Assembly (NCBI GenBank): GCA_946415365.1
Contig: CAMKSE010000022.1
Location: 1 to 64,000 of the forward strand
DNA: 64,000 nucleotides
Reading direction: 5' to 3'
From: an uncultured Prevotellaceae bacterium
GTDB lineage: Bacteria > Bacteroidota > Bacteroidia > Bacteroidales > Bacteroidaceae
The notes under the pieces were generated by a model that saw only the letters and a list, made by a program, of their open reading frames with translations, did not search any database and was not told the origin of the DNA. The first letter of the stretch is position 1. Each line of letters begins with the position of its first letter. A program made the translations under genes and the position numbers. This document shows, in pieces, positions 43,042-50,901 of the stretch.

Positions 43042-43692
43042 TTATCCGTTAATTTGTTCATGATTGAAAACGGCTCTTTTCTTTTTGTGACCTTTGCGTG
43101 TGGCATCAAGCATGAAACTGTCGGCACGGCTGATACCTGTGCGCTGATCCTCGAACACCTGCCAGTCGTCGATTTCCTTGAAGAGTCTGCCGAGGTGATT
43201 GTGATAGTGGTCTGGATAAACCATCGTATAGACAAACCAAAGTTTGCCCCGACTGACTAATCGCGAATAATAGCTATAGTCATCTATACGACTATCATTT
43301 TCGTACTGTGGGCCAGAGAGGATGAAGTAATCGCTGCCGAGCTTGCAGTCTGTCGCATGAAGCACCTGTGCAAGCGAGTCCATCCCGCTTTTGAGCGACT
43401 GGCCATAGTTGCACAGGGCATAACATTCGAGCACAACAGTTGCCCACTCGTTATCATAACTGAATCGGACGTGGCCTGTGTATTCATCGAGCGAGTCGGG
43501 CTGTACGGCGAAAAACGACGGGTATCTAACCGTGAAGCCCAAATCAGGGTCTTGGTATGTCTGCATCTCAGCAGTATTCAAGCCTTGTTCAAACACGTCT
43601 CCATCTGTCCTTTCCGTGGTGAAAGGCCAGATGAAGTCGATGCTTGCCAGGATTACAAGGACTGCGATAAATAGCAGAGCGGTCTTCTTCAT
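43042..43692 (-). CDS. Exported protein of unknown function
   Basis: 216 aa. An N-terminal hydrophobic stretch KKTALLFIAVLVILASIDFI is an uncleaved signal anchor or signal peptide. The middle has DPDLGFTVRYPSFFAVQPDS, a beta-rich domain with FSYDNEWATVVLECYALC, then SYYSRLVSRGKLWFVYTMVY. No family recognised. It lies 4 bp after the stop of the barrel gene and its own stop touches module R4. Confidence 0.72.
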   Translation of the reverse strand: MKKTALLFIAVLVILASIDFIWPFTTERTDGDVFEQGLNTAEMQTYQDPDLGFTVRYPSFFAVQPDSLDEYTGHVRFSYDNEWATVVLECYALCNYGQSLKSGMDSLAQVLHATDCKLGSDYFILSGPQYENDSRIDDYSYYSRLVSRGKLWFVYTMVYPDHYHNHLGRLFKEIDDWQVFEDQRTGISRADSFMLDATRKGHKKKRAVFNHEQING

Positions 43693-43696
43693 TTGT

Positions 43697-45796
43697 TTAG
43701 AGTCGTTTCATTTCGTCGTTGGCGGCTCCCTCGCCCTTATACTTGCTCTTCTTGGGGTTGAAGGTATAGGAAACGGTGAGCATCAGTCGGCGTGTGTCGG
43801 CGTCGGAGTCTTTGTAGAGGCCCACGTCCTTGACGTTCATCCACCAGCTTTGGTTGCGGGTGTGGAAGATGTCGTTGGCAGCAAGGGCTATCTGCAAGCG
43901 CTTCTGCATGAAGTAGCGGCGCACGGAGAGGTCGATGCCCCACTGTGAGCGCATTTCGTTGGTCATCGTGTGGCCGCGTGTCGAGCCTGTCACGTCAAAG
44001 GTCATCATCCAGTTCTTCGAGGGCGTGAAGATGTTCTTCAGCATATAGCGGAAGATGGGCTTGTTGTACTTCTCGCCGTAGAGCGTGAGCCACTGCTGGT
44101 CGAAGCCAACGGTGAAGTTGGGCTTCCAGAACTTGACCACGGGGGCGTAAGACAGGTAGGCGTTCAGCGTGTTGATGTCGGCCTGACGGGGACTGAACAC
44201 GAGCAGGGGCTTTACGTCGGAATAGTGCTCCTTGGTATAGACGTAGGTGTCCGCCAGATGGCTATAGGTCAGTTCCAGCGTCAGGTCTTTCCAGCCGAAC
44301 ATGTAGTTCAGTTCGTCGGTCTTGCAATCGGCCAGCGTGGGATTACCACCCTCCACCTCGTAGGGACCGACATATAATAAGGAACTGCGCAACTGCTTGT
44401 AAGGTGGGCGGGTGATGGAGTGCGAATAGTCGAGCGACATGAAGGTGGTCTCGTTGAAGTTGTACGAGAGCGAGAGATTGGGCGACAGACTGTTGTCGGT
44501 GCGACTCACCTCATCGTCGCGGATGCCGTCGCGCTTGTAGTCGAACTTCACGTATTCGTAGCGCAAACCCAACTGGAGCGACAGGGCATTCCAGTCCTTC
44601 TGCCATGTGGCGAACGCTGCACAATCGGTCTGTCTACTCTCGTTCTCGGTCGATGGAATATAAGTGCCGACGGCAACGTTCTGCATCGTGTACTGCTGAT
44701 GGTTGTAGGTATAACTGTCCTCTGTGCCGACGTTCAGTTTACCCGTGGCAAAGGGAAACTCGTAGTAAAGTTTGCCCGCCCAGAGGTCGGAGGTCATGCC
44801 CGTCTGTGAGGGAACAATCTCGCTGGTCGTGGGCGAAACGGTCTGCGTCAGGTTGTCGTCGGTGTACCAAGTGTGGATGTAGTTGCCGTCGAAGTGCAGG
44901 TGCGCCTCGTTCTCGAACGTGTTGTCATAGTAGGCCGACGCCAAATGCTTCTCCTGCTTTGAATCGATGTCGATGAGTTTGCCGATGCTCTGCTCCTTGA
45001 TGCCCAGCACGTCGTCGTCCTCAGTGCCGCGGCTTTTGAAGTGAGTAGGCTGGTTGGTGTACTGGTAGTAGGCACCGAGCGACTGCCCGCCTCTGTTCCA
45101 GTTGAAGCCGCCCTTTGCGGTCGTGGCCTCAGACTTGTTGCGCTTCGTAGCCGTGTTTACAAGCTGGTTTTGCTGACCGTTGAAAAGGAAGTCGGTAGTG
45201 CTCACGTCATAGTTCTTGCGTCCGCCGTTGTTATACATCACTTGTCCGAACACCTGCCAGTTCGTCCAGTTGTAGCTCAGGTCGGCCATCGCCATTTCCT
45301 CCCAGATGCGCTTGGCAGACGTCTGCGAGGTCAGTTTTCCGCTCAGTCCCTTGATGAACGGCTGGCGCGTCTGTATCTTGATGACGGCCTTCACGTCCGA
45401 AGCGTATTCCGCGCCTGGCGAAGTGATAATCTGGATGTTCTTGATGTTCTCACTGCGGAGCATCTGCAGTTCCGACTCGTCGCGCACGGGGCGATTGTCA
45501 ATGAACACTGCGGGCTTGCCCTTTCCGACGATGCTGATCTCGTCGCCGTCCATATTGATGAATGGCAGACGCGACAGTACATCATTGGCTGTGCCCAGAT
45601 TGGCCAGTTCCGTGTTAGCCACCTGTGCAACGAGCGTATTGCCCTTCATCCTGACGATGTGGCGGTGTCCCGTCACGGAGATTTCGCTGAGCATCTTATC
45701 CCATGCCACGGAATCGTTCTCCGCTGTAGTCTCATTCTGTGCCTGTGTTATTGTGGTCATCAGGCAAACCATTGAAAATAGAATCAGTCTTTTCAT
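43697..45796 (-). CDS. TonB-dependent-like outer-membrane beta-barrel protein
   Basis: 699 aa. Signal peptide MKRLILFSMVCLMTTITQAQ. Plug region ISVTGHRHIVRMKGNTLVAQ, VLSRLPFINMDGDEISIVGK, AVFIDNRPVRDESELQML, VIKIQTRQPFIKG. The long C-terminal part is an OMP_b-brl_3-type barrel ending TVSYTFNPKKSKYKGEGAAN. Unlike the triad receptors it lacks an STN domain and regulatory segment, so it is not a signal transducer of that type. It has its own promoter at 45871. Confidence 0.85.
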   Translation of the reverse strand: MKRLILFSMVCLMTTITQAQNETTAENDSVAWDKMLSEISVTGHRHIVRMKGNTLVAQVANTELANLGTANDVLSRLPFINMDGDEISIVGKGKPAVFIDNRPVRDESELQMLRSENIKNIQIITSPGAEYASDVKAVIKIQTRQPFIKGLSGKLTSQTSAKRIWEEMAMADLSYNWTNWQVFGQVMYNNGGRKNYDVSTTDFLFNGQQNQLVNTATKRNKSEATTAKGGFNWNRGGQSLGAYYQYTNQPTHFKSRGTEDDDVLGIKEQSIGKLIDIDSKQEKHLASAYYDNTFENEAHLHFDGNYIHTWYTDDNLTQTVSPTTSEIVPSQTGMTSDLWAGKLYYEFPFATGKLNVGTEDSYTYNHQQYTMQNVAVGTYIPSTENESRQTDCAAFATWQKDWNALSLQLGLRYEYVKFDYKRDGIRDDEVSRTDNSLSPNLSLSYNFNETTFMSLDYSHSITRPPYKQLRSSLLYVGPYEVEGGNPTLADCKTDELNYMFGWKDLTLELTYSHLADTYVYTKEHYSDVKPLLVFSPRQADINTLNAYLSYAPVVKFWKPNFTVGFDQQWLTLYGEKYNKPIFRYMLKNIFTPSKNWMMTFDVTGSTRGHTMTNEMRSQWGIDLSVRRYFMQKRLQIALAANDIFHTRNQSWWMNVKDVGLYKDSDADTRRLMLTVSYTFNPKKSKYKGEGAANDEMKRL

Positions 45797-45870
45797 TTTA
45801 ATATGATGTTTTACTCATTATTGTATACACACAACAACGCAAATCGTTCAGCTTTTAACATTAGCGAGTG

Positions 45871-45878
45871 CAAAGGTA
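45871..45878 (-). promoter_or_regulatory. -7 box of the barrel gene
   Basis: Minus strand TACCTTTG then CACTCG, matching TAnnTTTG, 75 bp before the start at 45796. The gap 45797-45996 holds nothing else I can identify. Confidence 0.6.
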
Positions 45879-45996
45879 CTGTCATTTATGCCTAACAAAC
45901 GAATTATCTTCCTGACATTTGTCTGACATTTGCAGAACTGCCGATGAAACCAGCAAAATCTGTAACCGTCTGGACGTTTCTGATTTCTCATATTTC

Positions 45997-46920
45997 TTAT
46001 TTTGATATTTTCAAACCGAGTTTGGCAGATGGTGTCCTGCCTTTATAAAAGACCTGTGCCTCTTCATTCTGATACGCAGGTTCGTTCTGTTCCTGCATCC
46101 AGTCCATGCCTCGAAATGTCTTTTTGTTCCAAGTTCTGTTATCCACCTCATCCAAAGTCATGTTGAGAGAGGGCACAAGATTGCATGATTCTGAGACTTG
46201 CGCTGTGGTTATCCATTCCACAACGACGAATACACCAGTCTGGGGGAATGGTATAGGACGAGTAAGGCTGATGCCATCCTTGCCGAGTTTCTGACCGGAA
46301 GGGAGTATAATGCCACCATCAATGAGGGACTCATCTTTTGGAGCACCAGTCTTGGCATCTGTCTGTCGAAGATCAAAGCGGAGAGTGGCATAGATGGGTG
46401 TCTTGATTTCCGTGAAGACCAGCCAATGGGTGGTATAATCGAGACTCGCTAAAATGGAGTGGATGTATGGCGTCTCTGTCCAAGTGCTGTCGTATGGAAT
46501 AAACAAAGCCATCTCAAACCCATTGGCTCCTTTGTGCTTGGTCTGTGTCTTTGCTTTCATCAATCCCACTTCTGTGGTCTTTATTCGTTTGGGAATCCTT
46601 GCGCTAATGGCGACTTCATCAAGATTAATACTTTTCGGAACAAGAAAGATTGTTTGCGAGTCGACAGTTACTTTAGCGATGCTCTTACTCTCATAGCAGA
46701 TATGTGAAAAACGTATCTGTTCTATTTCGCTTGGAATAGCAATCGCACCTTGCTCGTCCGTGTATCCACCAGAATCATTTCCGAAATATACACTCACAAA
46801 CGGTACTGGCTCATTGGTGATGCTGTCCTTGACAATTACCGTCTGTGCCATTCCAAATGTCGCTACTAACAAAATTGTCAGCAGGAGCAGGAATCGTCTG
46901 TTGTGTATCTGTTGTTTCAT
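45997..46920 (-). CDS. Exported CarboxypepD_reg-like protein, copy 1
   Basis: 307 aa from MKQQIHNRRFLLLLTILLVA at 46920; the open frame upstream is not translated (it crosses the promoter module). A carboxypeptidase-regulatory-like domain follows the signal: SITNEPVPFVSVYFGNDSGG, YTDEQGAIAIPSEIEQIRFS. The rest has YDSTWTETPYIHSILASLDY and a C-terminal FYKGRTPSAKLGLKISK. No barrel follows. Function unknown; likely a periplasmic or surface accessory protein. The 3' part is identical in DNA to the gene at 50902. Promoter module R5 is 30 bp upstream. Confidence 0.82.
   Translation of the reverse strand: MKQQIHNRRFLLLLTILLVATFGMAQTVIVKDSITNEPVPFVSVYFGNDSGGYTDEQGAIAIPSEIEQIRFSHICYESKSIAKVTVDSQTIFLVPKSINLDEVAISARIPKRIKTTEVGLMKAKTQTKHKGANGFEMALFIPYDSTWTETPYIHSILASLDYTTHWLVFTEIKTPIYATLRFDLRQTDAKTGAPKDESLIDGGIILPSGQKLGKDGISLTRPIPFPQTGVFVVVEWITTAQVSESCNLVPSLNMTLDEVDNRTWNKKTFRGMDWMQEQNEPAYQNEEAQVFYKGRTPSAKLGLKISK
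45998..46446. repeat. 449-bp tract identical to 50903-51351
   Basis: Comparing base by base, positions 45998-46446 and 50903-51351 are identical; on either side of this tract the two genes drop to frequent mismatches. This is the 3' half of two paralogous genes 4905 bp apart. Recent gene conversion or duplication is the simplest reading. Confidence 0.85.
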
Positions 46921-46949
46921 TTTACAATGCTTTTTGTCATTCCGAGCCA

Positions 46950-47031
46950 CAAAGTTACGGAAAGTCCCATGGAAAAGCCCCGACAAGACCGAAAAAATGC
47001 TGTCGGGGGTGAAAGTCTGAACAAATGTTCA
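46950..47031 (-). promoter_or_regulatory. Promoter module R5
   Basis: 22-bp core at 47031-47010, hairpin CCCCGACA/TGTCGGGG then CTTTTCC, -7 box TAACTTTG at 46957-46950 (minus strand); spacing 52 bp. Nearly identical to R7. Drives the gene starting at 46920. Confidence 0.7.
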
Positions 47032-47075
47032 GGGGTTTTGTGAATATTTGGAAGAGAAGGGTTACGAAACGGCGG

Positions 47076-47969
47076 TTATTGCCACAAAGGTTCGCTCTCC
47101 CATCCGCGAGGGAAGCCCATGGCGGTGACGTCGATGGACGGGTAAGCGGCGAGCAGGGCATCGACCTTAGCCTTCATGTCGTTGTTGGGCGAAATGATGT
47201 TGAGGAAATACTTGATGATGCAAAGGCTGAAATAGACTTTCCGCTGGTTGACAGGAATGGTAATCCAAGGGCGGGTCATGCGCCGCTGGGTCAGCACTTG
47301 CAATGCAAATGTGCGATTCCATACGCGAGCATGATGGCCGCAGTTGTTGCGGGCAACGGTGATGATGGTCATCCATGAGTTGAACACAGGGACGCCCAGC
47401 GAAAACTCCTGGGCTATCTTCTTGCGTATCTGGTTGCTCTTGATGTTGTTGTATATCCTGGTCAGTACGCCCAAAGGCAGAATCTCTGCCAACATCCATG
47501 CTGGAGGATATGGGTCGGAATAGGTGTTGCGGAAATGTTCTATGAAGTCCTCGCGCGATTTGGCGAGTTCGGCATCTATGAGTTGCTTCGTCTTGACAAA
47601 GGTGTTGGCATCATAGAAACAAGCCGGGTCGGTCATCCAGAAAGGATTGCCTGTCTCGCGGCTCGTGATGTTGACAATGGCACTGCGCACGGCAACCTCT
47701 ATCTTTTCTATCTCGTTGAACATCAGCAATCGCAGATGCCTGTCGAAACGATACATGTCCAGAGCCTGATTGAACGCGGCTCCGGGCTTGAACACATGAT
47801 TCTCCTTCGGTGTGGTCAGGAGGGGATAAAGGTATGCACTGAATCTGTAGTAGCCGATGTGGCGGAGGTAGTTCTCCGTCCGTGTGACGTTCTCGACGTG
47901 GAGACCGCGCGACTGTAGCAATGCCGTCAACTGGGCGGGCGATGTGTAGGTCTTTGAATAATGTGCCAT
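47076..47969 (-). CDS. Abi_2 family abortive-infection-like protein
   Basis: 297 aa, no signal peptide. Abi_2 (AbiD/F-like) features: YLRHIGYYRFSAYLYPLL near the start, the conserved MYRFDRHLRLLMFNEIEKIE, and VARNNCGHHARVWNR, an R-x4-6-H HEPN-type RNase motif. HEPN proteins of this group can act against phage RNA or tRNA. The gene stands alone between lipoprotein operons and may be a defence gene that came from outside. A terminator-like hairpin lies inside its own leader (47984-48021). Confidence 0.88.
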   Translation of the reverse strand: MAHYSKTYTSPAQLTALLQSRGLHVENVTRTENYLRHIGYYRFSAYLYPLLTTPKENHVFKPGAAFNQALDMYRFDRHLRLLMFNEIEKIEVAVRSAIVNITSRETGNPFWMTDPACFYDANTFVKTKQLIDAELAKSREDFIEHFRNTYSDPYPPAWMLAEILPLGVLTRIYNNIKSNQIRKKIAQEFSLGVPVFNSWMTIITVARNNCGHHARVWNRTFALQVLTQRRMTRPWITIPVNQRKVYFSLCIIKYFLNIISPNNDMKAKVDALLAAYPSIDVTAMGFPRGWESEPLWQ

Positions 47970-47983
47970 AAGAAAATAAAACG

Positions 47984-48040
47984 ACCCGCCGATTTAAGCA
48001 TTGTGAAGAGGCTTGGCGGGTTCTCGTGGGTGCAAAGATA
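47984..48040 (-). promoter_or_regulatory. Promoter and leader hairpin of the Abi gene
   Basis: -7 box TATCTTTG at 48040-48033 (minus). The transcript then begins with a 7-bp GC stem ACCCGCC/GGCGGGT (48021-48015 with 47990-47984) and CGTTTTATTTTC, before the ATG at 47969. The arrangement is that of an attenuator or a 5' protective hairpin. Confidence 0.5.
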
Positions 48041-48107
48041 GTGCATTTTATTGAATCGACCAAACTTTTTGATGGGAAATCGTTTTTTGAGCGTCGATTT
48101 TGTTGCA

Positions 48108-48145
48108 TTTTTGAAAGTTAGACATAAAGTGAATGGGTCACGAAT
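48108..48145. repeat. 38-bp repeat, copy 2
   Basis: Same sequence as 42491-42528 with one mismatch (T to A). It lies between module R6 and the Abi gene promoter. Confidence 0.7.
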
Positions 48146-48159
48146 TGTTATTTGAGTCA

Positions 48160-48262
48160 CAAAGTTACAGCATTCTCTGCGAATACACCCCCGACAAGAC
48201 CGAAAAAATGCTGCCGAGGTGAAAGTCTGAACAAATGTTCAGGGGTTTGTAACATTTCGGGG
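48160..48262 (-). promoter_or_regulatory. Promoter module R6
   Basis: 22-bp core at 48241-48220, hairpin with CCGACA arm, -7 box TAACTTTG at 48167-48160 (minus); spacing 52 bp. The nearest gene downstream is the Abi gene 190 bp away, which has its own promoter. R6 may be an orphan copy or give extra transcription. Confidence 0.6.
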
Positions 48263-48270
48263 GGTATGGA

Positions 48271-48801
48271 TTACTCAAATGAAAAATAGCAATAAACGCT
48301 TTGCGGTACCTTCTTCCCTTTCTTGAAGAACTCTTTGACGATGCGGTATTCCTGTCCTCGCTCGAAGTCGTATTTGTCTGAATCTACGTGGATAGTGAAC
48401 AGGCGGGTGCTGTGTGGAGCGAGTTCGTAGCCAATATCGTTGAAGGCATAGACGGCTCCGTCTTTCCTTGGCTTGATGTGTAGTATCGTCCACACATCGT
48501 TTACCTGCTGCTCAATGGTGTATGCTTCGCCTGTCATACAAGTGCTATCCGTATTATTCATCATTTCCACGACAATAGAGTCTAATGGAAGTTTCAGTAT
48601 CCTCCGTATAAGGGAGTCGGTTTGCGAGAGACTTTTGTCGGTGATGACGAGGCGCAGGGTATCTGCACTGGTTACGGCCTCAGTACTGTCCGTCGGCTGT
48701 ACCACATCTGCCACCGCCTGCCGTGCCGATGGCTTGCAAGAGGCGAGGGAGAAAGCAGCAAGCATCATAAATACGATTCTCCAGAGTTTCTTCGTTTTCA
48801 T
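48271..48801 (-). CDS. Lipoprotein with Ig-like domain, paralog of 15511
   Basis: 176 aa. Leader MKTKKLWRIVFMMLAAFSLA then SC. The linker VVQPTDSTEAVTSADTLRLV matches that of the gene at 15511. The domain has TCMTGEAYTIEQQVNDVWTI, YELAPHSTRLFTIHVDSDKY, DFERGQEYRIVKEFFKKGKK, the PF20251-like plan. Its leader is almost the same DNA as that of the DUF4377-like gene, although the mature parts are unrelated. Located 7 bp after the M1-like gene, so it is in an operon with it. Confidence 0.82.
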   Translation of the reverse strand: MKTKKLWRIVFMMLAAFSLASCKPSARQAVADVVQPTDSTEAVTSADTLRLVITDKSLSQTDSLIRRILKLPLDSIVVEMMNNTDSTCMTGEAYTIEQQVNDVWTILHIKPRKDGAVYAFNDIGYELAPHSTRLFTIHVDSDKYDFERGQEYRIVKEFFKKGKKVPQSVYCYFSFE

Positions 48802-48808
48802 TTTTTAG

Positions 48809-50329
48809 TTATGATTTGATTCTGTCTTCTATCCATTCTTTTACGTCATGCCCTAATGTATCCTCGGCGTATTTGAGTAGTTGTCCAGTAGAGGATATTT
48901 CACGTTCGGCCACACCTTGTATGAAGCCAAAGAACTTTTCTTCACCTACTTTCTGTGAAAGGTCATATAGCAGCAGAGCACCTTTATTATATAATGCATC
49001 GTAGGCTTCGGGAGAATCGCGGTCGACTTCGTAGATAGGGCAAGCATGACGGGCATTCTCACAACAGGCTTCCAGGTAGCAGTCAAAGATGTGCTTGCTG
49101 AAATGACACTTGATGTACCACAGCATACTGAATTCAGCAAAGCCCTCGTTGAGCCAGTCTTCCCAACTGAATGTCGGTGCCTTGTTCCACCAGAAATGCC
49201 CCATTTCATGGCCAATGGCGGTCTTAAAATTCTCGTTAAAGCGTCTCGCTGTATAAGCGATGAAATTCTTTCGGCTGATGCCGCCGCCGCGACTTGGCAC
49301 AACGAGGAATTTAATGTAATTGTTGCTTGGATTAGTCTTGAACAGCTTCGTGTAGAATCGCAAGGCCTTATCGCAGGCGACAAGAGCAGAGTCGACATCA
49401 ACATCGGCGAAGTCGGTATAGACCACCTCAAAGGTGCGCCCATTACTGGTCATCTTTTTCGATTTGAGATTTGGAGAGGCCACAATCTGAAGGTCAAAAC
49501 CACCCCACGGCTGCAACATCTTCCATTCATTGCCGAGTCGCTCCACAATGCCAGAGCCACTGACCGTATAATTGTCGTTGATGGAAACGGATACGTTGGC
49601 CGTGAAGTCTCGGCTATCGCTATTAATGGGGAACCATGCCATATAGTAGCCCAGTTGCACCCAGTCTTTTTCCATAGAACTCATCCATGAGTCAAGGCTA
49701 TCGAGATTGCAGGTGTATTCGAGAGTAATCTCGCATTTACCCTTGCTTTTGGGTGCAGAGAGATGCAGAGGAGCACCCTGTCGGATGTATTGGTTGGGAG
49801 ATTTAGCTGTAGTGTCGAAGGTGTAAGCCAAATCTTTTTTCTTACAGCGGATATGGTTGATTACGGAATATCTCCAAAGCGTGAAGTCCATACTCTCCCT
49901 GCCTTTGAAATCAATCTGGGCTGTCGCTGTCACGTCCAGCGTTTTCTTCTCCACGTCAATATCCAGGTGGATATCGTATCGGTTTACGATTGGGGCGTTG
50001 AAATCTTCCACAACCGTTTTCCTTGGATAGGCAATCTCCTGTTTGTCCTCTGCCTCATGTTTGTAAGTACGCATTGAGTCCATGAAGGCCGTCCATCGTG
50101 CATCATTGTGAAGGATTCGGTAGTCTTCATCTGTTAGGAACGTTGTATAAGCAGCAGCGTATTGTCTGCCGAAGTGCTCCCTAAATAGATTGAGATAGTA
50201 AAATGTGCTATCAGTATTACCAGCCGCCAGTGCTTTATCCGCTGCTATCCAATAATCATTGGCTGTCTGGCCCTGCCCCGTCATTGCGACGAGGGCAAAC
50301 AAGATGGTGATGATGGTTTGCTTGTTCAT
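48809..50329 (-). CDS. M1-like zinc peptidase, exported
   Basis: 506 aa, signal peptide MNKQTIITILFALVAMTGQG. N-terminal part is helical. Middle beta-rich domain with YDIHLDIDVEKKTLDVTATA. Zinc site: AIGHEMGHFWWNKAPTFSWE, DWLNEGFAEF, that is HExxH with a Glu after 16 residues instead of the 18 of classical M1 enzymes. No GAMEN-type motif seen. It would cleave peptides in the periplasm. First gene of a group with lipoprotein 48271. Same leader as 18009 and 19387. Confidence 0.82.
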   Translation of the reverse strand: MNKQTIITILFALVAMTGQGQTANDYWIAADKALAAGNTDSTFYYLNLFREHFGRQYAAAYTTFLTDEDYRILHNDARWTAFMDSMRTYKHEAEDKQEIAYPRKTVVEDFNAPIVNRYDIHLDIDVEKKTLDVTATAQIDFKGRESMDFTLWRYSVINHIRCKKKDLAYTFDTTAKSPNQYIRQGAPLHLSAPKSKGKCEITLEYTCNLDSLDSWMSSMEKDWVQLGYYMAWFPINSDSRDFTANVSVSINDNYTVSGSGIVERLGNEWKMLQPWGGFDLQIVASPNLKSKKMTSNGRTFEVVYTDFADVDVDSALVACDKALRFYTKLFKTNPSNNYIKFLVVPSRGGGISRKNFIAYTARRFNENFKTAIGHEMGHFWWNKAPTFSWEDWLNEGFAEFSMLWYIKCHFSKHIFDCYLEACCENARHACPIYEVDRDSPEAYDALYNKGALLLYDLSQKVGEEKFFGFIQGVAEREISSTGQLLKYAEDTLGHDVKEWIEDRIKS

Positions 50330-50347
50330 GTTCTTTGTTTGTTATGA

Positions 50348-50896
50348 TTAGAAACTTGGTTCGGACGGGCCGCGCTGGTAGTTGATCCAGCCGTCGGGGG
50401 CTTTGACGTAATAGCCTTGGATGCGGAGGGTGGTGGCGTCGGCGTAGGCGAAGGTGAGGGCGCAGGAGTAGGCCATGTAGTCGCGCCCGGCATCGTCGTA
50501 TGTGGCGGTCAGTTGCAGGCAGTTGCGCTTCTCGCCGCTGTTGCCCTCGGGACTCCAGTATCTCAGCTGCCACGTCCCTGTGAACGTGCCGCTCAGTTCC
50601 ACGTCCTCCCAATCGGTGTGTTGCTCCTTGCCGTCGATGGTGACGGACTTGCGGGTTTGCCATTTGCGCATACCCGTCAGTATGCCGTCGGCCTGGAAGG
50701 TGAGGCGCTCGAAGTAACGCTGCGTGTCGCTGATGTTCTCGTAGTGCCATGTGCCGACCATGAGCGGCCCGTACTGCTCATTCAGCTGCACGGTCTTTTC
50801 GTGTGCCTCCGGGTCGGCATATCTTGGTTCGTCGCTGCCGCAAGAGGCGAATGCGAGGGCTACGATCAAGAGAAGGAGAAATTTTGCTTGTTTCAT
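50348..50896 (-). CDS. Lipocalin-like lipoprotein
   Basis: 182 aa. Signal MKQAKFLLLLIVALAFASC with lipobox. After 25 residues: LMVGTWHYENISDTQRYFER, LTFQADGILTGMRKWQ, then FTGTWQLRYW and LQLTATYDD. The GTWxYE start and alternating strands suggest a lipocalin-like barrel (DUF-type, ligand unknown). The leader is almost identical to that of 15511. It lies between 50902 (5 bp) and 48809 (18 bp), probably one operon from R7. Confidence 0.75.
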   Translation of the reverse strand: MKQAKFLLLLIVALAFASCGSDEPRYADPEAHEKTVQLNEQYGPLMVGTWHYENISDTQRYFERLTFQADGILTGMRKWQTRKSVTIDGKEQHTDWEDVELSGTFTGTWQLRYWSPEGNSGEKRNCLQLTATYDDAGRDYMAYSCALTFAYADATTLRIQGYYVKAPDGWINYQRGPSEPSF

Positions 50897-50901
50897 ATTG
50901 C

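Noticed and set aside
43042..43235. Long start for the DUF4377-like gene
   Set aside because: The extra N-terminus is out of context with promoter module R4 and hides a perfect lipoprotein signal at 42896.
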